Shown here piece by piece: positions 12,801-24,750 of a stretch of 64,000 bases of DNA. Origin of the DNA: Cloeon dipterum (Eukaryota; Arthropoda; Insecta; Ephemeroptera; Baetidae). Each line of letters starts with the position of its first letter. Within the stretch, counting starts at the first letter, position 1. The notes beneath the pieces are model-generated. The model did not search any database, was not told where the DNA came from, and was given only the letters and a program-made list of their open reading frames with translations. The position numbers and the translations under genes were made by a program. The DNA is taken from contig NC_088786.1 of NCBI RefSeq assembly GCF_949628265.1, positions 31,579,681-31,643,680 of the forward strand. The letters run 5' to 3'.

Positions 12801-15800
12801 CCTCAAAATTAAATTATTTAAATTTGTTTATATAATTTTTTATTTGAAACGATTCCCGTATGTTTATTGTAGAGCTATATAGCTGGAAGTAGACTAGTCT
12901 GAATTTATTGGCTGTGAATTAGAACTTGCGGTGAATCCTGTGTCTGCTGTGTTCAGCCGAAATATTAGGCCAGTGCCAGTACGCGAGGGTTGCCATAGAG
13001 ACAGTTGCCAAACACGCGATACAAACTTTATTTAGCATTTTGTATTGTACACACCGCACAATCATCGCACAGGGCATCAGCGTCCGCTCGTCCATTGTAC
13101 CAGAAATGGCCACTTAAGAAAATTGCATCGTGTTACCAACGTAGATGCGTGCTTTCAAAATACGTCCAATTAGATGGCCATTAATGGGGTTTTTAAATTC
13201 GAGGAAATGCTCGGAAAAAAATGAATATTTTTCTTTATGCCAAATCCGTGGGGGAAGTTTTGTGGTAAAAATTTTCAAGGGAGAGAGAAAAGCCATACAA
13301 CTTACACCGGTCTTAAAATTCGCGAAAAATTGATTTTTAGCGTTCCATTCGCGTGACGTGACACAATTATGATCGTTATCTGCTAAGCAATCAATTTCTA
13401 ACTTAAAAATCCTCATCAATCCGACAACCCTGCCTGTGCTTTCATTCCACTTTAAAATAAAAACAAGTAAGAAATCCTTATTCTAGAATAAAGTATGCCT
13501 TACAAAATACAAAACTTGTCGGTTGCTTACTATCTGAAAGTAGGAAAATACTCAAGGATGTTTTATTTAAAAAAATCATTTGTTGCTGCTAGAAAGATTT
13601 TTCTATTGCTGTGTAATATTTTCTCATTTAATGCTACTCAAGGAAGTTCTTGAAAATTACGAAACAATAAAGCTTATCGAGTAAAAAAGTTGAAATCCCC
13701 CTAAAATTTACTTAATTAATTTTTAGATAAGACCATACAAAAATTTACAAGTAAGCATCTTCTTCTCAAACGTGATTTTTAAATGAAATTTAACAGGGCT
13801 ATGCTCGGTGGGCTGGTGCTGCTGGTCGTATTGGCATGCTGTTGCTGCAGGTACCAAACGGTACGCAAGGAAGTCCTTCGCACCCAGTCTTCCAGCGCAT
13901 ACTGGTTAGGAATGGAAGAGGACCCGCCCTGCAGCACGCCAGCCCAACAGGCAAGCAACAAAAATATTCGCTAAATTTATTCATTGCTTCCCCAATGATT
14001 TTATGGGGTAATACAATTTGTTTGTAATAATAGTGCTGGAATATATTATGTTATCTATTGTTATAGCTTTTATTGATTGAGTTTGCTAGGAGTTTTACGG
14101 AAGTGATTATTTCAGGATTATCATATTTCTCGTAATGGCCTGTGTTCCTTAGGAATGCGAGTAATTTAAAATGTAATTCCCTTTAAACAAATTCTAATTT
14201 AACACAGGATTTGCATTTTATTAATTTTGTTGCGATTATAGTCTGTTTAGGAAACTTGAATTTTAGCCACTGAATTTGATAGTAGTGCAAATACGGCCAA
14301 AATAATGCTTTTCTGTATAAATTATTCGGTTTTTGACGCCACTTTTAACCAAAATTACTTGATCGCATTGAAATACATTTTTGTTTCAATCTAAAATGCT
14401 AGATAGAAGATTACATTTATTATTCCTCCAGCGTTGACATAAATCTCGTTTTAATTCCAGCAAGCGCCGCCGCCACCTTACATGGAAGCATCAGGAATGG
14501 TTCAACAACAGCCTGAAGAAGACGACCCACCGAGCTATGAAAGTGCTGTTCACATGTGAAATAATATTTTGCAACTGCTTTTTTCACCAAAACCACCACT
14601 TGCCTTGATGTTACTGAATTGAACCAAGAGACAAAGAAGATGGATAGTTGTGTCTAGGATAAATTTAATGTCCTAGACCTTATTCGCTGTAGTATTTAAA
14701 AGGAAGATAGATCAAAATCGTTTTTATCCTGACGTTAGACTTATTTAGAGAGACGTGTACAAGAAATCGAAAAGGGTAAAACCGCAATATTTGCACATGA
14801 TGTCATAACATTTTTTCGCAATTTTAGACAGATTAACGCTTTTAAATGTAAAGGCACGATTATGGAATAAATATTATGCTTGAATTTGTAAATGAATTTA
14901 AACTGTTTTTAAAGTTGTGTAAAATTTGAGAAAATTGAAATTTTCAATTCAAAATGTTTGTGTTCCGCTGGTAAGTTACGGTAAGTTAAGTATCTATCCC
15001 ATTATGCAGTTTTCAAAATTAGTAGGCTATTTAATTTTTTAAGCAGTTTTTTTCTTTTAAAATTTTCAAGGGGTTTTAGTACTTTTTGTGCGAAAACGAT
15101 AGATCAGGTTTCTTCATAATTTAATGAGGAATAGATTCACTTTTTAATTTGTTACTGTGTTGTTGGATTTGAGGTTTTCAACAGTTCTGGTCTTAAGAAA
15201 TCCAGAGTCAAGAGGTGGCATATTCCAAATTAATGAATAAAAATATCAAAATCCTTACAAATAAGGAGTTCTCAAAGGATTCCGTATTTTAGTTGGTTTT
15301 GAATTTATTGAATTCGTGTGGCCTGCATGACTTGACGTGAGGTAAAAGGTCAATGGTCATATTTTTTAATCGAATTCAAATAATTTAATTATTTGAAGTA
15401 AAATTTGGTCCAGTAACATTAAATTAACGAGAGCAAATTTATTGATGGTAAATGGGTCGTTTTTGGATTTCAAAAGTGGCAAAAGTACAACTTTAAATTT
15501 CCTTTGAAGGTTGTAATGGGATCTGTATCAACTATAAACCTTTAAACAAGAGGAATATGCTTCACAAGTTCTGAAAGATGATAAAAATTATTCTTTTGTA
15601 GTTTATTATTTTGACGAAAAATAATTTGAAAATGTATTTTTTAAATGAACATAACTATTCGCATCGTAAGTTGGTGCGAACAGGATAAAAGGCATGAAAA
15701 GAACCACAGAGCCCCCAAAATCACACCTAAACGGAGAAGGGTCTAAATAAAATTTAAGTTTTGCAATACATCTGAATTTCATAAAAGATTTTATTCAATA

Positions 15801-16239
15801 AATTCACCACCTATTAAATTCTGAGAGATTCCTCTTTAACTAATTTATTTTAATTATAATACAAATGCGATTGGCATCACTTATTGGCTCACGCAGAAGA
15901 GAATAGTTGCAAATAGCTTTATTGCAGATGGCTGCACACAATTGCAGTATACTGACGAGTGATGCAATTACCTACCTCAACGATCCAATTGCTCACTGCC
16001 GAGTCCCTGAAGGAGAAAATCTCCTTGACCAGCTCGCAGACCCTTTGCTCGTCGTCTTGGTCGTCGCAGATCTCCAAGGACCCTTCCTGGAAGGCCCCAG
16101 GGGGCGCCTCATCGTCGCCGAAGGGAGGCAGCTGGTGCAGCTCGGGGGTGGGCAGCATCGTCCAAGGGGCAACGGGAGGTGCAGCTGCGCGCCGCAACCG
16201 CAAAGCTGCGCGCCCCAACGAAACGAACGAAACAAGCAT
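9802..16239 (-). CDS. MLYCD: Malonyl-CoA decarboxylase
   Basis: The enzyme converts malonyl-CoA to acetyl-CoA and CO2, which relieves inhibition of mitochondrial fatty-acid import. Exons on the complement: 16239-15976, 11943-11800, 11749-11609, 11446-11294, 10908-10713, 10610-10140, 10086-9981, 9922-9802, giving 531 residues (human about 493). Family motifs include [71 protein letters not shown] and [15 protein letters not shown]. The last of these carries the His thought to be catalytic, and SSLSP the candidate Ser. The first ATG opens an Arg-rich, acid-free leader ([13 protein letters not shown]) typical of a mitochondrial presequence; the longer reading at 16296 begins with TTG. The C-terminus is MDLP, without the peroxisomal SKL of vertebrate enzymes. 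Intron 1 is about 4 kb and hosts a gene on the other strand. Confidence 0.94.
12673..14559 (+). CDS. Small single-pass membrane protein with two PPxY motifs, nested in an MLYCD intron
   Basis: Three exons: 12673-12728, 13797-13950, 14461-14559, about 102 residues. A short N-terminus ([16 protein letters not shown]) is followed by one hydrophobic segment, [13 protein letters not shown], then a Cys cluster CCCCRY. The tail ends with PPPPY and [12 protein letters not shown]. PPxY motifs recruit WW domains, typically of Nedd4-family ubiquitin ligases, so a trafficking or adaptor role is likely by inference. The layout recalls WBP1/VOPP1-type proteins, but I could not place it in that family. Intron 2 uses a GC donor (CAG/GCAAGC). 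The first-exon join (donor GG/GTTAGT) keeps frame but is the weakest part. AATAAA at 14866-14871 fits the 3' end. The gene lies wholly within intron 1 of MLYCD, on the opposite strand. Confidence 0.6.
14872..15975. other. AT-rich remainder of MLYCD intron 1
   Basis: This part of the 4-kb intron is AT-rich, has no long ORF and no obvious repeat. Nothing functional is visible beyond the MLYCD donor site (GAG/GTAGGT on the complement) at its right end. Confidence 0.5.
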
Positions 16240-18207
16240 TTTTCTCCTGGCCACCGGCCAAACTTGGCGTGAGGGCAACAACAACAACCGGCGCAACCAA
16301 AGTCACATTGTCCATCACGAACAACTAACACTCGCGGCCAGCTGTCCACTTGTCCAGTCGGACGCTCTCGGTCGCGGAGAATTAACTGATTCACTAAATC
16401 AGATACGGTATCACCAGCGCCGATAATGAAAAAAGTTCTCGTTCAACTAATCGAATAAAGCCAGTGTTATGAGCTTGTATTTGTTTTTAATTCCGATTTT
16501 CGCATTATGTGTAAAGCTAGATTTCGAACTGTGACAGTCAGACAAACATGAATTTCGGGAAAATCGCGGTAATGATCATACGCAGTTCCTGAAAAATCAA
16601 TGTTTACTTCTCTACCGCACAACATATGTCCTAGCACGCCCCCTTCAGTTCACGACACGCCCCTTATCTTGTTCCATCGCCCGCGATTCTTCTCGTCTAG
16701 TCATGAATTATTTTGCAACTTAATTTCAAGTACAAATAAGTTAAACTTTGGTTCCCAACTTATAAATATGAGCTTCGAATACGATATCGTGTGGATTTAT
16801 TGTACTTATCTTTATGTATTTGAATTATGAATGGAGATTAAAGAAATAATAAACAAATATAAATTGGGATGCTTTAATGAAAACTATGTATGGTTTTCAA
16901 TTAACCCTCCAGCCTCCAGATGACTAGCTGATTTGCATTGCGTATTTAGCAAAGATAAAATATTTTGTTATGTTAAATGTTAAACTTTATTACACAGGCA
17001 TGTTGATTTTCAACATTTTTAGACCATGAAAATTTGTATAATTACAATGATTATCTTCAATATCGTTCAAGGAACGAAAAGGAACATTTGGATAAATTGG
17101 AAATAATGTAAAGGTAAAAAAATACCAGAAATACAAGAGACAAACTACATATATACGAACACATTTAAAAAGATCTAGGATTTCAAGCTCATTTGATTTA
17201 ATTTATTTAACTATACTACTATTATTATTAGGCCAGAATGAATTTACAAATTGCGACTGTGAACGTGAACATGAACTTACTAAAAAAAAATTCTGCAGAG
17301 CCAAATTTAAAAAAAAGTATTTGATGAATTCATAATACAACGTTTAAACTGCATTTTATATTTGGACCAATTTAAATAAAAATATGAAAAATATATATGT
17401 AAAATTTCTTATCACAAATTTCAAAGTTAAAAATTGAACAATCAGCTATTAAGTTAAATGTTTGAGTCTAATTGTATGATAATATAGTAGTGTGCCTTAT
17501 TAATTATGCAACCGTTAGACGAAATAGCTTCTTGAAGTAAGATGAAGTATTGATTTACAATAATTGATTGATTTTAATAATAAATTAACTTGTATTAGCA
17601 GATAAATCCTATGAATTAAAATATTTACAAATCTAGGAACCACGAGCTTATTTTATGATGATAAAAGAATTAAAGAAGGGATTCAAGAGCGATAAATTGA
17701 ATGGTGGAAAAAGTGCCTCTTGCATGGTAATATGCAAGAGGAAAAAGTGATAAAAATAATATTAACTTTTTGTTTGCCAGATGGCATGCAAACCACAGGA
17801 AGCCAACGCACAACTCACAGGCAAGAGCAAAGGTGGAAAAAATAGCAGAGGAGATAATGCTAAATATTTGCTTTGTAAGCGGTCGGTGCAGCAAATTTAA
17901 AAATAATTTTATTTAAACTGCGCGTTATGTGTGCTCTTGAGCTCTTCGCTTCAAATAATTACAATAGAGCAGAGGGAGCGCGAGCTAAAATGATGACGGT
18001 GTGTCATCGCATCAGCGACGCATGCGGACTGGCGATGTTTTCTCCTGCCATGACCACAGAAGTAGCAAGAAGAGTAACAGGCGCGATCGAGCAGCTGAGA
18101 ACAGCCACAGCCACCTTCCGAAAATTTGTCGCCGAATAACGCCGATTGCGCGTTCACTTCGTTTCCTCCGCACGTGCGTCGACGTCGACCACTCACACAT
18201 TGCCGAA
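16240..18207. other. Divergent intergenic region between MLYCD (-) and the EGF-like gene (+)
   Basis: The ends are GC-richer and likely hold the two promoters; the middle (about 16,800-17,650) is AT-rich. A perfect 10-bp-arm hairpin (CCTCTTGCAT, loop GGTAAT, ATGCAAGAGG) lies at 17716-17741, flanked on both sides by the same GAAAAAGTG sequence. No gene is recognisable; ORFs on the two strands overlap and show no motif. Confidence 0.45.
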
Positions 18208-20559
18208 ATGCTGCCGACGGCGCCTCAGAACCTCGTTTTCCTGGTTTGCACTTGCCTGCTCGTACAGGCCGCCTCCTCAGGTGAGCTGCCTTGCCCTGAG
18301 CAACGCCAATCGATCAACCAGGTGTTAATTTTGCAGATAAGGACGAGCCCTGCAGGTTCAGTGACATTGAGTCGTGCGGCCAAAACGAGCTGTGCGTGCA
18401 GAATCAACAGAAGTCCTCGGTGGGAGTTTGTAAGTGCGTGCCAGGATTCAAAAGGAAGAGTAGCGGAGAATGCACCGAGCAGAATGCTTTGCCCACCACC
18501 ACCCCAGGAAGCCTTCCGACTGCTTCACCACACATTAATGGACCCACAAAACGTATGGAAATTGTTTGTTGGAAATTTGTTTATATCTTATTTGTTAAGA
18601 ATTTTGAAAGAGAGGAAGTCACATGAAAAAATAACAAAACTATATACAGAGTCATAAATTGCACCGTTACATTCTTATCTTAGTATTTTAACAATAGACG
18701 CTGAAAAATTAATGCTTTATACCCTCTGTTTGTCAACAAGCTGCGTTTAGAATTATTTTTATTTAACACATCCTTTAGTAGTTGCCAACCCTTTGCTTGA
18801 CTCTTTTCAGTCTGTTTTTTTAAGTTGTGGGTTGCAATGTTGGATTTTTATTCCAATCAGCATTCAAATTTTAATTAAAATAACAATAGTTAAACACTTG
18901 CTCTAGTTTCCCACCATGTTTTCTGATAATTTCCTGACTTGCTATCCTCATCTTGCTATGGGTTAATTTTCTTTTCAAATAATATTAAATGATCAAAGAA
19001 ACAAAAATCTCACCCATGGAATTGTTAACTTTTTAGACAAACTTTGTATTGCATGATTTTTTAAGTCGTCACAACTTCAATTATCAGATCACGTGATAAA
19101 ACAAAACCACAAACATGCTTGAGTTTTGAGCTGTGTGTTAGCAGTAGACACTAATCTATCAAATCAGAAACGATATTTGGAATCCAATCTCAATGTAGCT
19201 CCATTATATAATAATCTCTGTCAAAGAGTCATATATCTGCTCGAACAAGCTTCTTAAAAGTTTCTTTTCAGAAAGCCAATTCTTAATAGCAGTGCCTAGA
19301 GTATAGATTGGACATGAGCCCCTACAACTTCTAACCTTCCATTGCTTGGAATATTATTTGTTTTCCAGGCTTCTTTAATAAGTACTGACTGAAACGTGAA
19401 ACGTGCTTATCAATTCTTTATCTTTCACGATGTTGATGCTTAAACGTGCTCGTTAAAAAGACAGCTGTATTGTTTAGTGTTTTCTGGAAAGAAACTTCAA
19501 GTTTTATCAAATCAAAACATTACTTGATTTGTTAAATTTTTCATTTTTATCAAATTATATTATGCTTGCACTTGCACAATATTTGTTTAACCCTTGAGGA
19601 TTACAGCTGTTACTCATCTCAACGCGAGGATAATCTCCTTCAGAGACCCCAGACATCATTCGCTTCTGAGATCACAAAAATTGTTGATATATCAGGATGA
19701 AATTTTCATGGCAGCACCTTGACAAGGTCAGCTAAATAGCGGAGTGAAATTTTTCACCCTCCATGATGTTCAACCCCTTTAAAAAATAGCACGTTTATGC
19801 ATTATTTTTGCTCTCCAGAGACCACAGTTATGGACATAATATCAAGGTTCAAATTTTCAGGGTCGGACCTTGCAGTCAAGGGGTCTTTCATGTATCTCGC
19901 CCTTTAATGAATTTATTCAAAGTACAATCATGAAATTTTTAACCTGATATGTTATTAATTATGGTCTAAGGAGGTCAGAAATTATGAAAAAACCTGTTAT
20001 CTTTTTAAATTATTCATTGTTAAGGTGCTACCCTGTGAATTTCATCCTGATATGTGAATAATTGTGATCTTGGGATCAATTAATGATGTCTGGGGCATCT
20101 GAACGATCCCATCCATGCTAAGCCTCTTGCAGAAAGTCAATTATTTCCATAAAACCAAAAGAAAAAAATTCTTTGAGTTTTAGTATAGCTTAGAAGGACT
20201 CAAAATAGGCAAATATCAGATTTTCCACTTGTATTTTAAAAAGTTATACAGCTTTAAAAGAAGCTTTGGGGTCCCTCGAGGATCCCACCCGATTCCTCAA
20301 TGTTTGATTGTTTGAGAAAAAAATCATAAAACATACAATTTGATTAATTTAACTTTATTTTCCAGATGATGCTGTAGTCAGCCACGTCTTGGTGCCTGTT
20401 GTGCTTATTTTAGGCTTGGCCATTGGACTCGTTTACCTGGGCCACAGATACAACTGGCCCGGCAGAGCTAGGGTCTTCACTCAAAGGATGATGGCATCTC
20501 GAAGAACAAATGATGTGCTGATTCGAGGACCAGATGACGACGATGACCCAATAGCGTGA
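18208..20559 (+). CDS. Orphan type I membrane protein with one EGF-like domain
   Basis: Exons 18208-18280, 18337-18552 and 20366-20559 encode about 160 residues. The order is a signal peptide (LVFLVCTCLLVQAASS, about residues 8-24), a six-Cys EGF-like module (spacing C-x7-C-x5-C-x10-C-x1-C-x10-C, with CKCVPGFKRKSSGEC), and a Thr/Pro linker. Then come a transmembrane segment (VLVPVVLILGLAIGLVYLG, about 103-122) and a basic tail ending in an acidic run, GPDDDDDPIA. This predicts a small cell-surface or secretory-pathway protein with the EGF module outside. I do not recognise an ortholog and give no function. The 1.8-kb second intron carries a foldback repeat. The joins are in frame (codons GAT and CAT split across introns). 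The gene diverges from MLYCD across about 2 kb. Confidence 0.8.
19645..20099. repeat. Intronic foldback made of two direct and two inverted copies of a related unit
   Basis: Unit A (19645-19730) contains CCCCAGACATCATT, GAGATCACAA, ATATCAGGATGAAATT and GCAGCACCTTGACAA. Its reverse complement recurs at 20018-20099 with about 75-80% identity by eye. A weaker direct copy lies at about 19816-19885 (GAGACCACAGTTATGG, ATATCAAGGTTCAAATTTTCAGGG) and a second inverted copy at about 19930-19975. The array lies entirely within intron 2 of the EGF-like gene. It is probably a degenerate non-autonomous element or a structured intronic repeat. Confidence 0.6.
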
Positions 20560-21355
20560 GAAAGGCCAGCCCAAAGCTGTGTTTAGCGAGGAACGCTGTT
20601 TGAGTGCGGCTGCAGCTTGTGGGTGAATTGCTTGGCATTGGGAAAGTGAGGCTAGCGGAGAGAAATGGCCACCCTCAATATTTTGTACCAAATGAATTCT
20701 ATAGATAATCATAATCAGACAACTCAATTCTGTTTCACAATTGGTTTTACTAGAATGCCATTGCTGAAGATGTAATTGTGAAAGAAAAGAGTGAGAAATA
20801 GGCATTCAGACTCTCAAGAAAGACACTAATTGCATTAAGTTTAGTTGAGATATTATTATATAATTATTCCACATCAATTGTTCCATTACTTGTTCCCAAG
20901 TTGATTAATTCTATGGACCTCTAACATTCACTCAAGTCATTAATTTAAATTTGTAGCAAACTGTGATGAAATACCCGAAATACCTAGATATTTCTGTTAT
21001 GCATAGCTTGACTGCTTTATGTGTAAGCATTGAAAAAGAACTGTAAACAATTTCTGTATATTAACGATTAAAAATTATTGGTAGAAGTAGCACACACTTA
21101 GATGTATGGAGTTTAAATTTTATTTCGCCTCAAGATTTTCGATTCAAGCATCACAAGTCTTGCCCGGGAATGATTTATGAAAATTGAAAAAAATTCAATC
21201 ACAAAAAATGACATTCATTCAAGGTCAATGACCTCTAATATCTATTGCCATCTATTGGCATTTAAATTTTCTACTATGACAAGATTTTGATGGCCGTGCG
21301 CAATAAGTTCAACTTATGAAAGAAAAGTCGACCATTCTCTTTTCGTGAAGCTATG
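20560..21355. other. 3' untranslated region and spacer after the EGF-like gene
   Basis: AT-rich sequence with ATTAAA-type signals (for example near 21066-21075) that could end the EGF-like transcript. No further gene is visible. Confidence 0.4.
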
Positions 21356-21524
21356 TGTTGTCAATGTAATTTTTCAGTCAAGAATCTCGCGCAGTACATA
21401 TCGGTTGCAAGCGAAACAGCCTTAGTTAAATCGAGAAAAATTCCTCTGAATCCCAACTCCTCGCTATTCAAACCGTGCCGCTACTGCTGTTGCGTGGTGG
21501 GACGGACATACGCTCTTTGCAGCT

Positions 21525-21664
21525 CAGTGATTGGTTGGATTCCTACCCCAAACAATGTGACGTCACGGCGATCAAAATTTAGTGGCAAACCTTTATGGCG
21601 GATGCCCCAAGATCTGTAGCTGAAAAATCCGCGATTTCTGAGTGCATCGGCAAATTTAATTCAG
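21525..21664 (+). promoter_or_regulatory. Probable Sin3 core promoter and non-coding first exon
   Basis: A GATTGG box (CCAAT on the complement) at 21529-21534 and a perfect CRE TGACGTCA at 21558-21565 precede a stretch that contains ATGGCGG. That stretch ends at 21664 with a strong donor, TTCAG/GTATGTG. The next + strand coding exon with a matching upstream acceptor is Sin3 (acceptor TTTGCAG ending at 24742). I infer a non-coding first exon spliced over about 3 kb. A transcript would settle it. Confidence 0.4.
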
Positions 21665-22379
21665 GTATGTGCCTCGACAAAAATTCTAAAATATTTCCTG
21701 AGTCGGATCATCCCGTTAGTTAAGTTCGTAACTTTTCTTATTCGCCTTAAAAGCGAGATTAAATCTAGGCCCCCAGCCAAGTCCGATCATCTGTTTTCGT
21801 AGCGGGAATTTACTCCCGACGAAACTTGTCTTGAAATTGTTCCTTAATTTCCGATTAATTGCTTATTTGCTATTCCCCTTGTTTAAAGCTACGGTGTGCT
21901 TGGTTTCCTTGAGTAAAAACAGGGTTTCCGCGACTCTAAGACCTAAATAACGCTTAAATCCAGTTAGACACTTTAACCGAAGAAGCCAAGTCACTTTTCC
22001 TCTAAATATTAAGACTCTACTCGATATTGGGTCACGCCAAGCTCAAATTACGTGTTCCGGAGGTCGGGGGGTGATTTCATTCAGGAAAGAAGGTGTTTCG
22101 GCCTCATTTCTAGTTTTGTTATTATGATCATATGATCGGCCCCCTTGCTCGATTTTCCGCTTCTCAGTCATTCCCGGCAAACAGCGCTCTCTAAACTTGT
22201 AATTTCCATACGCTCTCGGGCAGTGCGCCGCGACCGCAAATTAACCCTTCGCGAGCGACAGTGTATTTTTTCTTTAATTAGTCGACGATCATATTCGAAT
22301 CCCTCCGTTTGTACACATATAGGTGTATGTTGGTAACTTGGTATATAGAAAAATATGTGAGCAGAAGACACATTCACGC

Positions 22380-24200
22380 AAGGGGAGAGAGGGGAACTTT
22401 TATTTTTTCCTCCGCCGCTTGAGCAGCGGACGAGTCGATTTCTCGTGAGGGGAGTCCGGCAGAACTGAACCGCACCGACGCCGATTTCGGCCCGACAACC
22501 CGCGGCCGAGCGCCGAACCGGTCGGCGTCGGCTCGACTGACCTGCCACTGCGGAGGGTGTAGGTCGTTACGACCTCGAAGGGTCGCCCTGGGTTAGCGAG
22601 ACCCGCTGAAAGACCCTTTGTTTGGAGGAGTCCATTTTGCTGGCTGGTGCCGCTGCTGCTGCACGGAATGAACCGACCCGCTCCCTCACCCCCCCTCCTC
22701 CTGGCAATAGGCAGGCAGCAAGCAGCACACAGCAGCAGAGAGTGAGCCATGTTCCTATCACCTGCTGTCACAGTGAAAATTTCTGTTCGGAAACAGCGGT
22801 TGTCTGTGTTTTTCAAGTATTTCTCCTGGTCGCAGTCGAATTTCACATAGAATCGAGTCCGGTGAGTCTTTCGGCCCTATTTTCGGCCGTCCACAGCCGC
22901 TTCCCGTCCCACATTTCACAACGCATGCAAATGCTTGTGTGTGCGAGGCCCACTTTCATTCTCTTGTACACTAATTTTTTCCATCTTTCTGCGACGCAAG
23001 CAGTTTTGATAGCGACTCCTGCGGGTTTCATTCAGGCCACGCCATTTTTCTAGCAAGTTTGATTGCAAATTTGAACAGTTTCGGGTCCTCTGCTTTAAAA
23101 TCGGTCTATTTTCCGCGGAAAATTCAGTTGGCTTCTAAAATGGTCGAAAACCTGCCTGTTGGAAAGCATCTGAACGTAATCCTCCCGAGGGGCTGTTGTG
23201 GCTAGCGTTTCGATTCTAAAGGTCACCCACAACCGAAGCGTGATGCTGGCGTTGCTCTGCTCGGGACAATTGCATTCGGGATCCGTCTGTTGCACGTTGC
23301 ATCATTGGGCAAGAATTTCCGGTGGAGGTGCGAAATATTAAAAGCTAGCAAAGACTTGCCAGTCCGAGAGGAAAAAAATGGGGGCCTGTGCGTCGTGCAC
23401 ATCGGCGTTTATTTCCCAAACAACTCGAGAGCATTTCGTCACTCCTCCTGGGGTCCGGGGTGGTCGCCGTCGAGCTGAGTCAGTGCGGTGCGAGCGGCCC
23501 CCTTGCGTCCGCTGGCCATTTTGGAGGCGCTCAGGGTGCCCCCTCTCGCGCCCCCGCACCCCACCGCTTGGCCGCGGCCCCCGGAGCGGCCGGTGCCACC
23601 GCCCCCGAACGGCCGGTCGAGCCTGCCGCGCGGCCCGTGGGTCCTGGGGTCCGGTGTCGGGGTTCGGGTTGTGTTTACCCCCGGAACGCGGCCGTCTGGT
23701 GCATAAGGTCGAGATTCCAGTGCTCCGGCCGTGTTGATCCGCCAGTTTGGTGAGATGACATTGGCATGCGCGCACAGCGGCTATCGATTGAGCCGCCGAG
23801 TAGGCGTAGAGCGGCAGCGGCGTTGCCATGCACTCACTCGCTCGCTCGGTGTGCACTAGAAATAATTTCGCGCACTCGGTGTTTGGAGAACGGCCAGCCC
23901 GAGTGAGCGGCCGAGGGGGCACCGAGCGTCGACGGGGGGCCCCTTGCCTTGCCTTGCCGCCGCCGAATCGGCTGATTAATGCACCGCCCCCTCCCGCGTC
24001 GTTTTATTTCGGTCGGTGTAATCCGTTGGCTGCCGTTTGCCTGGCGAAATGAGCGTGTTTGCGCCGCAACTTTCTTCCAATTACGCTTGCCGATGGAGAA
24101 GACGGCCGCTGCCGAGTGAAATCTCTCCTCCGGGGGAGGGGCCGCCGCCGCAGCTTTGTTGCTCTTGGCGCTGCTGGGATGCGAGGCAACAACGCAGCCT
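22380..24200. promoter_or_regulatory. GC-rich, CpG-rich region upstream of Sin3
   Basis: The block stands out from the AT-rich surroundings. It is especially rich in C and G at 23440-23700 and 23880-24000, and a short (CCTTG)n tandem run lies at about 23940-23957. Many long ORFs appear on both strands at once, as expected of GC-rich DNA; none shows a domain. It most likely holds an internal or alternative promoter and untranslated exons of Sin3. GTGAGA donor-like sequence is seen near 23748. Confidence 0.45.
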
Positions 24201-24750
24201 GTTTATTGTGTCCACTCTGCGCAAAGAAAGAAACCTGTATGCACATAAGCAAAAGCGAGAGGCTGGCTGACCGAGCCCCTGAGCGAATAAAAAAAACTGC
24301 CATGGTCTTTTTCGCCGACGCTTGATTGATGCCGCTACAATGGGAACGGCCGCCCTTCCCGCGTCCCGCTGTTTGCTTGCGACCTAGCTGGAAACGGATC
24401 AAAAGGACTCGTCTGGTCGGAAGAGGGAAGGGCCGGATTTAGAAGGTGCGAGAGAGAGAATCAGTGAAGGGCGTCGAAAAGCTTAAAAAGAGAGTAATCA
24501 AAGAGAATTGGGTCTGCAAGACAATGGGAAATCCGGAGCAGTAAAATTGGTGTACAGTGGAATAGGAAAAGCCAAAAAGCAAGCTATTGCAAAGTTAGGA
24601 TAAGCAAATTGGTAGAATTATTTGATATGCATCTAAACTCTAAACAAAAAATTGCGTTTTACACCTGCGAAGATCCGTTTTACTTACCAATCCTTGTTCT
24701 AGTTTGTTTCACAATCTAACTCTTTGGCTCTTATCTTTGCAGATTCCCAG

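Noticed and set aside
13850-13855. GT donor (TGCAG/GTACCA) inside the PPxY gene
   Set aside because: Using it would remove the juxtamembrane part and shift the frame before the PPxY exon; the GC donor at 13951 keeps frame.
16239-16296. Extended MLYCD N-terminus beginning at 16296
   Set aside because: That position is TTG; the first ATG in frame is at 16239 and already opens a good targeting leader.
17670-17894. 74-codon hydrophobic minus-strand ORF
   Set aside because: AT-rich spacer and no start context; hydrophobicity follows from T-rich composition.
22285-22310. TTCGAATCCC resembles a tRNA B box
   Set aside because: No A box, acceptor stem or cloverleaf can be drawn in the 70 bases upstream.
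22168-24400. Many long ORFs on both strands in the GC-rich block
   Set aside because: They overlap in several frames, lack domains and are expected from GC-rich DNA poor in stop codons.
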